Shown: piece after piece, positions 25,027-35,734 of the stretch | Layout of the letters: each line of letters starts with the position of its first letter | Numbering within the stretch: position 1 is the stretch's first letter | NCBI GenBank assembly: GCA_946480175.1 | Contig: CAMLIK010000013.1 | Span: forward strand, 1 to 47,255 | Direction of reading: 5' to 3' | DNA length: 47,255 nt | Origin: an uncultured Gilliamella sp. | GTDB lineage: Bacteria; Pseudomonadota; Gammaproteobacteria; Enterobacterales; Orbaceae | The notes under the pieces: generated by a model | Database searches by the model: none | What the model was told of the DNA's origin: nothing | Seen by the model: only the letters and a program-made list of their open reading frames with translations | Position numbers and translations under genes: made by a program

Positions 25027-27585
25027 TTAGAGTAATTTTTTTAGTTGATAGATGGCTTCTAACGCCTGCTTTGGTGTTAGGGCATCAGGATCGATCTGCT
25101 GTAAGGCGAATTCGACTTCTGATGGCTCAGCATTAGTGATTAAAGTGAGCTGTGAGCTTTCAACATGGCTGTTAGCCGATTGTTTGGAGATGACTTCTAG
25201 CTCTTTTAGCTTTTGCTTGGCTCGTTTTAAGATGGTTTTTGGTACACCTGCAAGTCCTGCTACTGCTATACCAAAACTCTTGCTGGCTGCACCTTCGGAA
25301 ACTTCATGAATAAAAGCAACACTGTTGTCGTGTTCTATGGCGTCAAAATGGATATTATAGACGCCTTGCATCTGTTCAGGTAATTGAGTTAACTCAAAAT
25401 AGTGGGTGGCAAATAGTGTCATCGCTTTGATTTGGTTCGCTAAATTTTCAGCACATGCCCATGCTAATGATAGTCCATCATAAGTTGAGGTGCCACGGCC
25501 AATTTCATCCATTAATACTAAGCTATTTGGCGTAGCATTATGCATGATGTTGGCAGTTTCGGTCATTTCGACCATAAAGGTTGAACGACCAGAAGCTAAG
25601 TCATCTGATGCCCCTATTCGAGTAAATATACGATCAACAGGGCCAATTGTCGCTTTAGACGCTGGAACAAAGCTGCCAATGTAAGCGAGTAAGACGATCA
25701 ATGCTGCTTGACGCATATAAGTACTTTTTCCGCCCATATTTGGGCCAGTAATAATCAGCATTCGTCTATCTGATGAGAGAGATAGTGAATTGGCGATAAA
25801 TGGTTTTTGTAATACTTGTTCTATCACAATGTGTCGACCATCTTTAATTTCAATGCCTGTTTGATTGGTTAACGTTGGGCAATGATAGTTGAGTGTTAGG
25901 GCTCGTTCAGCAAGATTAGTCAGTACATCAAGTTCGGCGATAGCATCTGCACTGGTTTGCATATTGGCTAATTCTGGCATAAGTAGATCGAACAGTTGTT
26001 CATAAAGCTGTTTTTCAAGCGCCAATGCACGGCCTTTTGAGGTTAAGACCTTATCTTCGTACTCTTTAAGTTCAGGAATGATGTAGCGTTCGACATTTTT
26101 AAGTGTTTGTCTTCGCGTGTAGTGTATTGGTGCTAAGTGGCTTTGGCCTCGGCTAATTTGGATGTAATAACCATGTACCGCATTAAAGCCTACTTTCAGA
26201 GTATCAATTCCTAAGTTTTCGCGCTCTCGAATCTCAAGTTGTTCTAAGTAGTTGGTTGCGCCATCAGCTAGGTTACGTAGTTCGTCTAATTCGGGATGAT
26301 AACTGGCAGCAATGACTCCCCCATCACGTATAATGACAGGTGGGGCTTGGACAATCGCCCGATTTAAGAGATCGGCAATTTGATCAAATTGGTTGATTTT
26401 GGCACGTAATGCAATGAGTGATGGTGCGTTTAATTGCGATAAGATCTGTTGGAGATGTGGTAATAGGTTGTAGGCATCTCGTAAGCGAGCAAAATCGCGT
26501 GGGCGTGCACTGCGTAAAGCTAATCTTGCCAAAATTCGTTCGAGATCACCAATTTGTTTTAATAGCGGTTGTATATCAATGATATGGTCTTGTAGCTCTT
26601 TAATTGCATGTTGTCGATTTTGTAAGATTGCTAGATTACGAATTGGCGAATGTAACCAACGTTTTAGCATGCGACTGCCCATTGCGGTCTGGGTTTTGTC
26701 TAAGATATCCGCAACGGTGTGTTCTGTGCCACCTGATAGGTTCTCGGTGATCTCTAAATTTCTGCGAGTAGATGCATCTAATACCACAAAGTCAACCGGA
26801 GATTCTTTAACTATTGAGCGAATATGTGGCATGGCTGTGCGTTGGGTATCTTTGACATATTGCAGTAAACAGCCTGCTGCACATAAGGCATAATGGCAAT
26901 CTTCCACCCCATATCCAACTAAGTCATTGGTGCCAAATTGTAAATTAAGTTGTTGTTTAGCGCTTTGAAGATCGAAGTTCCAAATCGGTCGTCTTCTTAA
27001 TCCGTGTCGATTTTCAATTAAATCCATTGACTGAAAATCTTCAGGGTAGAGTAACTCAACTGGGCTGGTTCGTTGTAATTGAGCTTGTATTGCTTCTGGA
27101 TTATCACATTCAAATACAAAAAAGCGACCTGAACTCATGTCTAAAGTAGCATAACCAAAATGGTTTTTTTGTTGCCATATGCACGCTAGCAAGTTGTCTT
27201 TGCGATCTTCTAATAATGATTCATCACTGACCGTGCCCGGTGTAACAATACGGACAATTTTACGTTCAACGGGACCTTTGCTGGTTGCGGGATCGCCGAT
27301 TTGTTCACAGATTGCTACTGATTCACCAAGCGAGATAAGTTTGGCTAAGTAACTCTCAACTGCATGATATGGTACTCCAGCCATCGGAATCGGTTGACCG
27401 TTTGATGAGCCTCGCTTGGTGAGAGAAATATCCAAGAGTTGCGAACCGCGTTTGGCATCTTCATAGAACATCTCATAAAAATCACCCATACGATAAAATA
27501 GTAAAATATCAGGGTTTTGAGCTTTTAACTTGAGATACTGTCGCATCATTGGTGTGTGGTCGGTCAAATCTTGGTTATCTGTCAT
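25027..27585 (-). CDS. mutS: DNA mismatch repair protein MutS
   Basis: MutS recognises mismatches and recruits MutL. The 852-residue protein carries the mismatch-stacking motif GDFYEMF, with Phe36 and Glu38 at the same numbers as in E. coli. [14 protein letters not shown] and the clamp and lever regions follow. Walker [10 protein letters not shown] lies at 614-622, and then [13 protein letters not shown] and the Walker B region [16 protein letters not shown]. The C-terminal tail (about 800-852) holds the tetramerisation part. The length agrees with E. coli (853). The gene is intact, so a hypermutator state is not implied. It is convergent with dld and divergent from gapA. Confidence 0.97.
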   Translation of the reverse strand: MTDNQDLTDHTPMMRQYLKLKAQNPDILLFYRMGDFYEMFYEDAKRGSQLLDISLTKRGSSNGQPIPMAGVPYHAVESYLAKLISLGESVAICEQIGDPATSKGPVERKIVRIVTPGTVSDESLLEDRKDNLLACIWQQKNHFGYATLDMSSGRFFVFECDNPEAIQAQLQRTSPVELLYPEDFQSMDLIENRHGLRRRPIWNFDLQSAKQQLNLQFGTNDLVGYGVEDCHYALCAAGCLLQYVKDTQRTAMPHIRSIVKESPVDFVVLDASTRRNLEITENLSGGTEHTVADILDKTQTAMGSRMLKRWLHSPIRNLAILQNRQHAIKELQDHIIDIQPLLKQIGDLERILARLALRSARPRDFARLRDAYNLLPHLQQILSQLNAPSLIALRAKINQFDQIADLLNRAIVQAPPVIIRDGGVIAASYHPELDELRNLADGATNYLEQLEIRERENLGIDTLKVGFNAVHGYYIQISRGQSHLAPIHYTRRQTLKNVERYIIPELKEYEDKVLTSKGRALALEKQLYEQLFDLLMPELANMQTSADAIAELDVLTNLAERALTLNYHCPTLTNQTGIEIKDGRHIVIEQVLQKPFIANSLSLSSDRRMLIITGPNMGGKSTYMRQAALIVLLAYIGSFVPASKATIGPVDRIFTRIGASDDLASGRSTFMVEMTETANIMHNATPNSLVLMDEIGRGTSTYDGLSLAWACAENLANQIKAMTLFATHYFELTQLPEQMQGVYNIHFDAIEHDNSVAFIHEVSEGAASKSFGIAVAGLAGVPKTILKRAKQKLKELEVISKQSANSHVESSQLTLITNAEPSEVEFALQQIDPDALTPKQALEAIYQLKKLL

Positions 27586-28973
<1,388 letters not shown>

Positions 28974-28988
28974 GAATCAATTGTAATT

Positions 28989-29018
28989 AAAAAAAGCGAC
29001 CTTGGTGTCGCTTTTTTA
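28989..29018 (+). terminator. Rho-independent terminator of gapA
   Basis: AAAAAGCGAC (28991-29000) and GTCGCTTTTT (29007-29016) make a 10-bp stem around CTTGGT, followed by T. It lies 15 bases after the stop. Confidence 0.92.
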
Positions 29019-29050
29019 ATTTCTGCTTGAAATTATTGTTTGTACGCATA

Positions 29051-29084
29051 AAAAAACGCCTATTTCGAGAAATAGGCGTTTTGC
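29051..29084 (-). terminator. Rho-independent terminator of csp copy 2
   Basis: On the minus strand AAAACGCCTATTTC and GAAATAGGCGTTTT form a 14-bp stem with a 2-base loop, then T's. The A's on the other flank let it also act as backup for gapA. Confidence 0.9.
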
Positions 29085-29107
29085 TTATATTATTTAATTA
29101 AATTTAA

Positions 29108-29317
29108 TTAGATAACAACAACTTCAGCCGCTGCTGGTCCACGAGGGCTATCTTGGATCGCAAATTCGACTTGTTGTCCTTCAGCTAAGGTTTTAAAGCC
29201 ATCGCCTGAGATAGCAGAGAAGTGAACAAATACGTCTTTGCTACCATCAGCCGGAGTAATAAAACCAAAACCTTTACTTTCATTGAACCATTTTACTTGG
29301 CCTGTTTTCTTATTCAT
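29108..29317 (-). CDS. CspA-family cold shock protein (copy 2)
   Basis: A 69-residue cold-shock domain protein with RNP1 KGFGFI and RNP2 DVFVHFSAI. It differs from the copy at 15306-15515 at eight positions, all mild, for example Ser21 to Thr and Gly45 to Ala. An extended -10 (TGC TATAAT, 29387-29382) gives a leader of about 60 bases, shorter than the long leaders of cold-induced cspA. This suggests a CspE/CspC-like constitutive role, inferred. AGGATG lies near the start. The two copies are far apart and in opposite orientation. Confidence 0.93.
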   Translation of the reverse strand: MNKKTGQVKWFNESKGFGFITPADGSKDVFVHFSAISGDGFKTLAEGQQVEFAIQDSPRGPAAAEVVVI

Positions 29318-29381
29318 TTACTAGACATCCTAACAATAATTAATAATTTGCCTTATCGGCTGTTTAGGCTTAATTAACATT

Positions 29382-29387
29382 ATTATA
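29382..29387 (-). promoter_or_regulatory. candidate extended -10 promoter of csp copy 2
   Basis: On the minus strand TATAAT is preceded by TGC, about 65 bases before the csp ATG. The -35 region is only weakly consensus. Confidence 0.5.
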
Positions 29388-29708
29388 GCAACTGATAAAC
29401 TAATATAACCAATTTTTACTTAGATTAAAAAGTTAATCGTTTCCATAAAAATGCTATTATTGTCTGCCCGTTACTATTACCTCATAAATTATAATCGAAA
29501 GCAAGAGTTTCATGACATTTTTTTCATCTTATAGTAAAGTTTTTTTTATGATTTTTTTGTGATTGATCGTTTTTTGATCTGTGGTAAATTATTGATTTTA
29601 TAACTATTTGAAGTTATTTCGAAAGTTAAAAAAAGTCGAAAAAGATGAGCCATAATTATTTTTGTTATGACCCAATAAAACGATTACTTTTTTGTAATAT
29701 TATGGTTA
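29388..29708. other. AT-rich intergenic region between csp and ppa
   Basis: No gene, repeat or strong terminator is visible in this 321-bp stretch. It has several long T runs. It holds the upstream part of the csp promoter. Confidence 0.4.
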
Positions 29709-30233
29709 TTATTTTGCACGTTCAAAAGATTCGATAATTTCTTTACGAGCAGCTTCGGCATTGTCCCATCCGTCAACTTTTACCCACTTACCTTTTTCAA
29801 GTGCTTTATATTGTTCAAAGAAGTGTTTGATTTGTGATTTTAGTAATTCTGGTAAGTCATCGACATCTTTAATGTGATCATATTCTTTGGTTAGTTTTGT
29901 GTGTGGCACTGCCACTAATTTAGCATCAGAGCCTGCTTCGTCAGTCATTTTTAATACGCCAACTGGACGACAACGAATAACTGAACCTGGTTGTAATGGA
30001 TAAGGTGTTGGAACTAATACGTCAACAGGATCACCATCTAGGGATAATGTGTGGTTAATATAACCATAGTTACATGGGTAGAACATCGCTGTTGCCATGA
30101 AACGATCGACGAATACTGCACCAGTATCTTTATCTACTTCATATTTAATTGGATCAGCATTTGCTGGTATTTCGATTATAACATAGATGTCGTCTGGTAA
30201 TTCTTTACCTGCTGGTACGTTTAATAGTCCCAT
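29709..30233 (-). CDS. ppa: inorganic pyrophosphatase
   Basis: Ppa hydrolyses pyrophosphate to phosphate, pulling biosynthetic reactions forward. The 174-residue family I enzyme has [22 protein letters not shown] ([16 protein letters not shown]), [13 protein letters not shown], and the metal signature DGDPVDVLV with Asp66, Asp68 and Asp71. [10 protein letters not shown] and [13 protein letters not shown] complete the fold. The length agrees with E. coli (176). It lies 69 bases downstream of darP on the same strand. Confidence 0.96.
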   Translation of the reverse strand: MGLLNVPAGKELPDDIYVIIEIPANADPIKYEVDKDTGAVFVDRFMATAMFYPCNYGYINHTLSLDGDPVDVLVPTPYPLQPGSVIRCRPVGVLKMTDEAGSDAKLVAVPHTKLTKEYDHIKDVDDLPELLKSQIKHFFEQYKALEKGKWVKVDGWDNAEAARKEIIESFERAK

Positions 30234-30302
30234 TTTTGTATCCTCTATCTTTTATGTGTGAATAGTATTTAATGATAAAAATAAAGCCAACATTATAAAA
30301 AC

Positions 30303-30839
30303 TTACTGTGTTTTGCTCAAATCTTTTAAATATTGAAAAATCTGTCTGGCTGTTTTAGGTGGTTTGTTAGCAGTGAGTTCTTTTTTTGCTAAACGTGCGA
30401 GTGTACGTAATTGCTGTCTATCAGCGGAAGGAAATAGCCCAATAATTGATTCTGCATCGCCAGTTTCAATGAGTTCGTCACGTAATATTTCTAATCGATG
30501 AAATAGGGCGACTTGTTGGTTGTGGCGATTTTTAAGTTTATCTAAAGCTAATGTAATTGGTTCTATATCACGACTTCGGAGTAATTTGCCAATATATTGA
30601 ATTTGTCTTCGATAGCCTTCTTTTTTTATTTTTTGCGCTAATTCAATTGCATAAAGTAAATCTTCATCAAGAGGAATTTGGGCAATTTCATTTTTGCTTA
30701 AGTTGACAAGTTCGACACCTAACTTTTTAAGCACCTCAGCATCTCTTTTGATTTCACTTTTACTGACGTAAATAATCTCGTCATCTTCTAGGTCAATATT
30801 GAAGTCAGGTTCTAAATTTGGCTCTCGATTGTTATTCAT
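30303..30839 (-). CDS. darP: 50S assembly factor DarP (YjgA)
   Basis: DarP (dual-action ribosomal maturation protein) assists a late step of large subunit assembly. The 178-residue protein starts with an acidic stretch ([24 protein letters not shown], about 8-32 in pieces). It then has [34 protein letters not shown] and [19 protein letters not shown]. The family C-terminus [16 protein letters not shown] and [15 protein letters not shown] is complete. It is divergent from pmbA, 77 bases away, the same pairing as in E. coli. Confidence 0.94.
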   Translation of the reverse strand: MNNNREPNLEPDFNIDLEDDEIIYVSKSEIKRDAEVLKKLGVELVNLSKNEIAQIPLDEDLLYAIELAQKIKKEGYRRQIQYIGKLLRSRDIEPITLALDKLKNRHNQQVALFHRLEILRDELIETGDAESIIGLFPSADRQQLRTLARLAKKELTANKPPKTARQIFQYLKDLSKTQ

Positions 30840-30916
30840 GCTATTTCTTTTGTTAACTAAAATTGAATTCTGGCATATTATAACGTATCACTAGCAGAAT
30901 TGTAGAAAATAATAAA

Positions 30917-32269
30917 ATGAGTATTGAACAAATTAAAAAAGATGCGATAAGTCAAAAGCAGCATTTGTCCGCTATTGTCGCCGATGCGATTAAGCAGGCG
31001 AAAGCTCGAGTCGATGCCGTTGAAGTATCAATTAATCAATCTACTGGTATAAGTGTTAGTACCCGAGAAGGTGAAATTGAAAATGTTGAGTTTAATAGTG
31101 ATGGTGCATTAGGTATCACTGTTTATCAAAATCAGCGTAAGGGTAGTGCCTCGACCAATGATTTATCACCACAGGCAATTAGTCAAACTGTGGATATGGC
31201 GATTAATATTATGCACTATACGTCAGTCGACAGCTGTTCTGGTTTAGGTGATCCCGATTTAATGGCATTTGAAGTACCGGATTTAGATCTGTTTTATCCA
31301 AGCGATTTAAATGTTGATAATGCTATCGAACAGGCAAAGCAGGCTGAACGTAGTGCGCTTGCGAAGTCTTCTTTAATAAGCTCTGATGGTGGTTATTTTA
31401 ATAGCCGTTACGGTGTATATGTTTATGGTAATAGTTTAGGTATGTTGCAAGGTTATTGCGCGAGTTCGCATTCTCTTTCTTGTTCGGTTATTGCTGAGCA
31501 AAATGGGCAAATGGAACGTAATTATGAATATACCTCATCGCGCGATGTTAACCAGCTAAAATCACCTAATTGGGTCGGTGAGCATGCCGCTGATAAGGCA
31601 GCTGCGCATTTAGGTGCGAAGCAAATTCCAACTATGCAAGTGCCTGTTCTTTTTTGTGCTAATGTTGCTGTTGGTTTGATTCGGCATTTGGTTGGCGCCA
31701 TTAGCGGTGGTGCTATCTATCGTAAATCTTCTTTTTTATTAGATAGTGTTAGTAAAGCGGTTTTTCCTGCTTGGCTGACAATTTTAGAAGATCCTTATAT
31801 TTTAAAGGGGGTTGGTTCGTCACCCTTTGATAGTGAAGGAACCAAAACGGTTAAGCGTAATATTATTGAGGAAGGTATTTTACAAACTTATCTGTTAAGT
31901 AATTATTCAGCAAGAAAATTAGGGTTAAAATCGACAGGACATGCTGGCGGTATCCATAATTGGTTAGTTTCACCAAGCCAAACTGATGCTGATTTTGATG
32001 TAATGCTAAGAAAATTAGATAAAGGTGTTGTCATTACGTCATTAATGGGGCAAGGTGTTAATAATGTCACTGGTGATTATTCGCGCGGTGCTTCTGGATT
32101 TTGGGTGGAAAATGGTATAATCCAATACCCAATCAATGAAATTACCGTTGCGGGTAATCTAAAGGATATGTACCGAAATATTGTAGCAATAGGTAATGAT
32201 ATTGAGACGAGAAGTAATATTCAAACCGGATCAATATTAATAGAAAATATGAGTATAGCAGGAAAATAG
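30917..32269 (+). CDS. pmbA: metalloprotease subunit PmbA (TldE)
   Basis: PmbA/TldE is the inactive partner of TldD. The heterodimer degrades unfolded peptides and matures modified peptides such as microcins. The 450-residue protein shows VEVSINQSTGISVSTREGEIENVEF, GALGITVYQNQRKGSA, and SSDGGYFNSRYGVYV. SFLLDSVSKAVFP, and near the C-terminus GHAGGIHNWLVSP, MGQGVNNVTGDYSRGASGFWVENG and GNLKDMYRNIVAIGND follow. No HEXXH-type motif is present, as expected for the E subunit. tldD is not in the window. The SulP gene follows after 6 bases. Confidence 0.95.
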   Translation: MSIEQIKKDAISQKQHLSAIVADAIKQAKARVDAVEVSINQSTGISVSTREGEIENVEFNSDGALGITVYQNQRKGSASTNDLSPQAISQTVDMAINIMHYTSVDSCSGLGDPDLMAFEVPDLDLFYPSDLNVDNAIEQAKQAERSALAKSSLISSDGGYFNSRYGVYVYGNSLGMLQGYCASSHSLSCSVIAEQNGQMERNYEYTSSRDVNQLKSPNWVGEHAADKAAAHLGAKQIPTMQVPVLFCANVAVGLIRHLVGAISGGAIYRKSSFLLDSVSKAVFPAWLTILEDPYILKGVGSSPFDSEGTKTVKRNIIEEGILQTYLLSNYSARKLGLKSTGHAGGIHNWLVSPSQTDADFDVMLRKLDKGVVITSLMGQGVNNVTGDYSRGASGFWVENGIIQYPINEITVAGNLKDMYRNIVAIGNDIETRSNIQTGSILIENMSIAGK

Positions 32270-32275
32270 GCAAAC

Positions 32276-34012
32276 ATGGGAAAGTTTACCAATAGCGCGT
32301 TATTCCAAAAATTGATTTTTTGGATGCCAGGATTAATGAGTTTATTGCGGTATAAGCGTGAATATCTTAGCTTTGATATCAAAGCCGGATTATCAGTGGC
32401 AGCAGTTTCTTTGCCCGTTTCTATCGCTTATGCCGAGCTTACAGGAGTAGGAGCCATTGCGGGATTATATTCGACAATTTTGCCACTTATTGTTTATGCG
32501 CTTTTTGGTTCTTCTAAACAACTGATTGTTGGCCCTGATACGGCAACTTGTGCGGTTGTTGCTGCTGTGGTGTTTCCTTTAGCGGCTAATGATCCGGTTT
32601 TGCGTTGGCAATTGGTGGTGCTGTTGACCATTATGATCGGTATTTGGTGCTTGATTGCGGGTAAACTTCATTTAGGTGCCTTGGCCGATTTATTAAGTCA
32701 GCCGATTTTAATTGGTTTGCTTAATGGGATTTCTATTACTATTATGGTTGATCAGTTAGCTAAGACGTTTGGCTTCAAGTATGATTACTCTTATTTAATT
32801 GAGCGTATTGTTTATTTACCCTTTAAGATATCAGAAATTCATATATTGACGACGTTGGTATCGTTGTTTACGTTAGTAATTTTGATGGTTTTGAAAAAAT
32901 TTAAACCACGTTATCCGGCACCTTTATTTGCTGTAATTATTATGACGTTTCTTTCTTGGTTATTTAACTTTGAACATTATAATGTTCGGATTATTGGTAG
33001 TGTAAGCAGTGATTTTATTCCTGCTGAGTCATGGATAGATTTTGATAAAGGTTTGATGCGTGATTTAGTGGTTCCTTCACTTAATATCGCAGTTATCTGT
33101 TTTGTTAGTATGATGATAACGGTTCGTAGCTTTGCCTCTAAAAATAATTATGAAACTAATGCCGATGTTGAATTTAAAGCATTGGGGATGGCAAATATCG
33201 CCGCTGGCTTATCACAAGGGTTTGTTGTAAGTGGTACCTCATCGCGTACCGCTGTTAATGATGCTAATGGCGGTAAAACGCAATTAGTATCAATTATTGC
33301 AGCTGTCTTAATTGGCTTAGTGGTGTTGTTTTTTTTATCACCATTACAATATATTCCAACCTGTGTGTTGGGGGTGATTTTAATTTATTCTTCTTTATCT
33401 CTTATTAATTTTCAGACTATCATTCGATTTTTTAAATTCGATCGTGATGCGTTTTATCTAAGTTTAACAACCCTAATTTCAGTGTTAGTTATTGGTATTA
33501 TTCCAGGTATGGCATTGGCGGTTTTATTAGGTTTGTTTTTGTTTTTGCGTCGGGTGTTTAGACCGAATGACCAGTTACTAGGTGTTGATGAAGGCGGACG
33601 AATTCATTCAATTGGTCCTGATGTTAATCCGCTAAGTAATACTATGATCTATCGATTTAATTCTCCTTTAACTTATTTCAATATTGCTTACTTTAAACGT
33701 AAGATTATTAGTCATATTGATGAATCAAATGAACCAATTAATTATGTTATTGTCGATGCTATACCTTGCTTTATTTATAAAGATGTGAGTGTTTTGATCG
33801 GTATTGATGAATTGGTTAAATCGTTAAAGGTTAGAGACGTGGTACTCATTTTATCTGGTCGACGCAGAACATTGAAGAATTGGTTTAAGCAAATGAATCT
33901 TAAATTAGATACCGATTATATTGAGTTTGCTTATGATCTTTATTTTGCGGTGAGATTAGTACAGAGTAAAGAGCATATGGAAAGTAAAACTGACGAGGAT
34001 ATTGATAATTAA
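32276..34012 (+). CDS. SulP family anion transporter with STAS domain
   Basis: The 578-residue protein has 10 or more membrane segments (about 40-425) and a C-terminal STAS domain (about 455-555). Hallmarks are LSVAAVSLPVSIAYAELTGVG, GLYSTILPLIVYALFGSSKQL, VGPDTATCAVVAA and GMANIAAGLSQGFVVSGTSSRTAVN. SulP proteins move sulfate, bicarbonate or dicarboxylates; E. coli DauA imports succinate. The substrate cannot be told from sequence alone. It starts six bases after pmbA and lies 37 bases before the CinA-like gene, suggesting cotranscription with them. This grouping is unusual and functional linkage is not evident. Confidence 0.88.
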   Translation: MGKFTNSALFQKLIFWMPGLMSLLRYKREYLSFDIKAGLSVAAVSLPVSIAYAELTGVGAIAGLYSTILPLIVYALFGSSKQLIVGPDTATCAVVAAVVFPLAANDPVLRWQLVVLLTIMIGIWCLIAGKLHLGALADLLSQPILIGLLNGISITIMVDQLAKTFGFKYDYSYLIERIVYLPFKISEIHILTTLVSLFTLVILMVLKKFKPRYPAPLFAVIIMTFLSWLFNFEHYNVRIIGSVSSDFIPAESWIDFDKGLMRDLVVPSLNIAVICFVSMMITVRSFASKNNYETNADVEFKALGMANIAAGLSQGFVVSGTSSRTAVNDANGGKTQLVSIIAAVLIGLVVLFFLSPLQYIPTCVLGVILIYSSLSLINFQTIIRFFKFDRDAFYLSLTTLISVLVIGIIPGMALAVLLGLFLFLRRVFRPNDQLLGVDEGGRIHSIGPDVNPLSNTMIYRFNSPLTYFNIAYFKRKIISHIDESNEPINYVIVDAIPCFIYKDVSVLIGIDELVKSLKVRDVVLILSGRRRTLKNWFKQMNLKLDTDYIEFAYDLYFAVRLVQSKEHMESKTDEDIDN

Positions 34013-34049
34013 ATTTTTAATCATCATATTAAATTAGCTAGGGATAATT

Positions 34050-35264
34050 ATGAATCAGATAGAAAACCAGATCAGAATTGAAATGCTTAGTACCGGTGAT
34101 GAAGTTTTATATGGTCAAATTGTTGATACAAATGCAGCTTGGTTATCTGATTTTTTATTTGAAGCAGGGATCAACCTTACCTCGCGCCATACGGTTGGTG
34201 ATGATTTGTTAACATTGGTCTATACGTTACAAGAACGTAGCTTACATAATGATATTTTAATTGTGAATGGTGGATTAGGACCAACTAGTGATGATCTTAG
34301 TGCACAAGCTGCTGCTCAGGCTAATAATGAGTCGTTGGTTTTACATGAACAATGGCTTAAGGCAGTTGAGCGTTATTTCCTTAATCGCGGTAGAGTGATG
34401 CCTTCAAGCAATATTAAACAAGCTATGTTACCTCAAAGTGCGACGTTAATTGATAATCCTATTGGCACAGCATGTGGTTTTAAAATGAGGTTAAATGATT
34501 GTCTCTTATTTTTTACGCCGGGTGTACCTTCTGAATTTAAAGAGATGATTAGAAATTCGATTTTGCCAGAAATTAAGGCGATCTATCCAATAACAGAAAG
34601 CAATCTTTGTTATCGGCTAACTACGATGGGGCGAACCGAAAGTGATTTAGGGCAGGCGATCGAGACAACATTAGATATTCCTGATACTATCACTGTTGGT
34701 TATCGTGCAGCGATGCCTATTATTGAGCTGAAATTAACGGGGCCAGAAAGTAAAAAGCGCGAAATGGATAGCTTATGGCAGAGGATAAAATCAATTGTTG
34801 CCGATAATTTACTCTTTGAAGGTTTTAATCGAAGTGAATCAGGATTAGCTCAGGTAGTATCAAGATTATTAAACGAAAATAATCAATCTATTGTTGTTAT
34901 TGAACAGCAATCAGCTGGGATGATTAGTTACCAATTGTTGGAAGCTAATGCTCCAGTAGTTAAATCAGAAGTAGTCCCCTTTATGATGGAAGAACCCATC
35001 GATTATTTTTCACAAGTATTGCAAAATCAGAAAGTGGATATTGCGCTTGGGATCGTTAATTTTCAGGAAAAAAATACTGAATTTACTTTAGTTATAGCTA
35101 GCAAAAATCAAGTATTACATTTTAAATTAAAGTACACTGGCCGAGCTCAAAGTAATAAGATTCAGCAACAAATTTTATCAGCGATTGCCTTGGATGGCTT
35201 ACGTCGTTATCTTTTAAATATGCCTATCATTGGGCCTAATGTTTGGTTAGAGTTAACGCAATAG
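34050..35264 (+). CDS. yfaY: CinA-like protein YfaY
   Basis: The 404-residue protein has an N-terminal MoCF/COG1058 nucleotide-binding domain: EMLSTGDEVLYGQIVDTNAAWL, HTVGDDLLTL, IVNGGLGPTSDDLSAQAAA, and FFTPGVPSEFKEM. The C-terminal half corresponds to the CinA/PncC domain but lacks the clear GGLLA..L motif of active NMN deamidases; QSAGMISYQLL stands in its place. This matches E. coli YfaY, which lacks the amidohydrolase activity of PncC. The pyrophosphatase-like N-terminus may still act. It has AGGGATAATT upstream. Confidence 0.85.
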   Translation: MNQIENQIRIEMLSTGDEVLYGQIVDTNAAWLSDFLFEAGINLTSRHTVGDDLLTLVYTLQERSLHNDILIVNGGLGPTSDDLSAQAAAQANNESLVLHEQWLKAVERYFLNRGRVMPSSNIKQAMLPQSATLIDNPIGTACGFKMRLNDCLLFFTPGVPSEFKEMIRNSILPEIKAIYPITESNLCYRLTTMGRTESDLGQAIETTLDIPDTITVGYRAAMPIIELKLTGPESKKREMDSLWQRIKSIVADNLLFEGFNRSESGLAQVVSRLLNENNQSIVVIEQQSAGMISYQLLEANAPVVKSEVVPFMMEEPIDYFSQVLQNQKVDIALGIVNFQEKNTEFTLVIASKNQVLHFKLKYTGRAQSNKIQQQILSAIALDGLRRYLLNMPIIGPNVWLELTQ

Positions 35265-35424
35265 GTTTATTAATAGTTTTGTAATATGGTTTTTCGTTTT
35301 TCAAATAATTTAGCAATGGTTTTTCAATTGTTGGTAAGATTAGTTATGGACAATACCTTACAAAATTAAGTACAATGACAGATCTTTCAATTGAAGCTTA
35401 TAAGTTAACATATTAGAGGTAAAA

Positions 35425-35715
35425 ATGGCTCGTGTAACTGTCCAAGATGCAGTAGAAAAAATTGGTAATCGCTTTGATCTCGTTTTAGTTGCAGCAAGGC
35501 GTGCTCGTCAATTACAAGTTGAAAACAAAACACCACTAATTCCAGAAGAAAACGATAAAGAAACTGTCGTTGCTTTACGCGAAATTGAAAATGGGTTTGT
35601 AAATAAACAAATTCTTGATACAGCTGAATTTCAAGCTCGTCAAGATGAAGAATTAGAAGTGCGTAATACTCTTCATGAAACAGTACTTTTAGAAAACACT
35701 CCCTCATACGAATAA
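35425..35715 (+). CDS. rpoZ: RNA polymerase omega subunit
   Basis: Omega helps fold the beta-prime subunit and is part of the ppGpp binding site 1. The 96-residue protein begins [30 protein letters not shown] in the usual form, with [21 protein letters not shown] following. Length and order agree with E. coli (91). AGAGGTAAAA lies before the ATG. The spoT start lies 19 bases downstream, so rpoZ-spoT form an operon as in E. coli. gmk, the usual upstream gene, is replaced by yfaY. Confidence 0.95.
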   Translation: MARVTVQDAVEKIGNRFDLVLVAARRARQLQVENKTPLIPEENDKETVVALREIENGFVNKQILDTAEFQARQDEELEVRNTLHETVLLENTPSYE

Positions 35716-35734
35716 ACATTGCTGAGAATTGTCC

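Noticed and set aside
26579..26893. Plus-strand 104-codon frame inside mutS
   Set aside because: Antisense shadow of a highly conserved MutS region; no domain or ribosome binding site.
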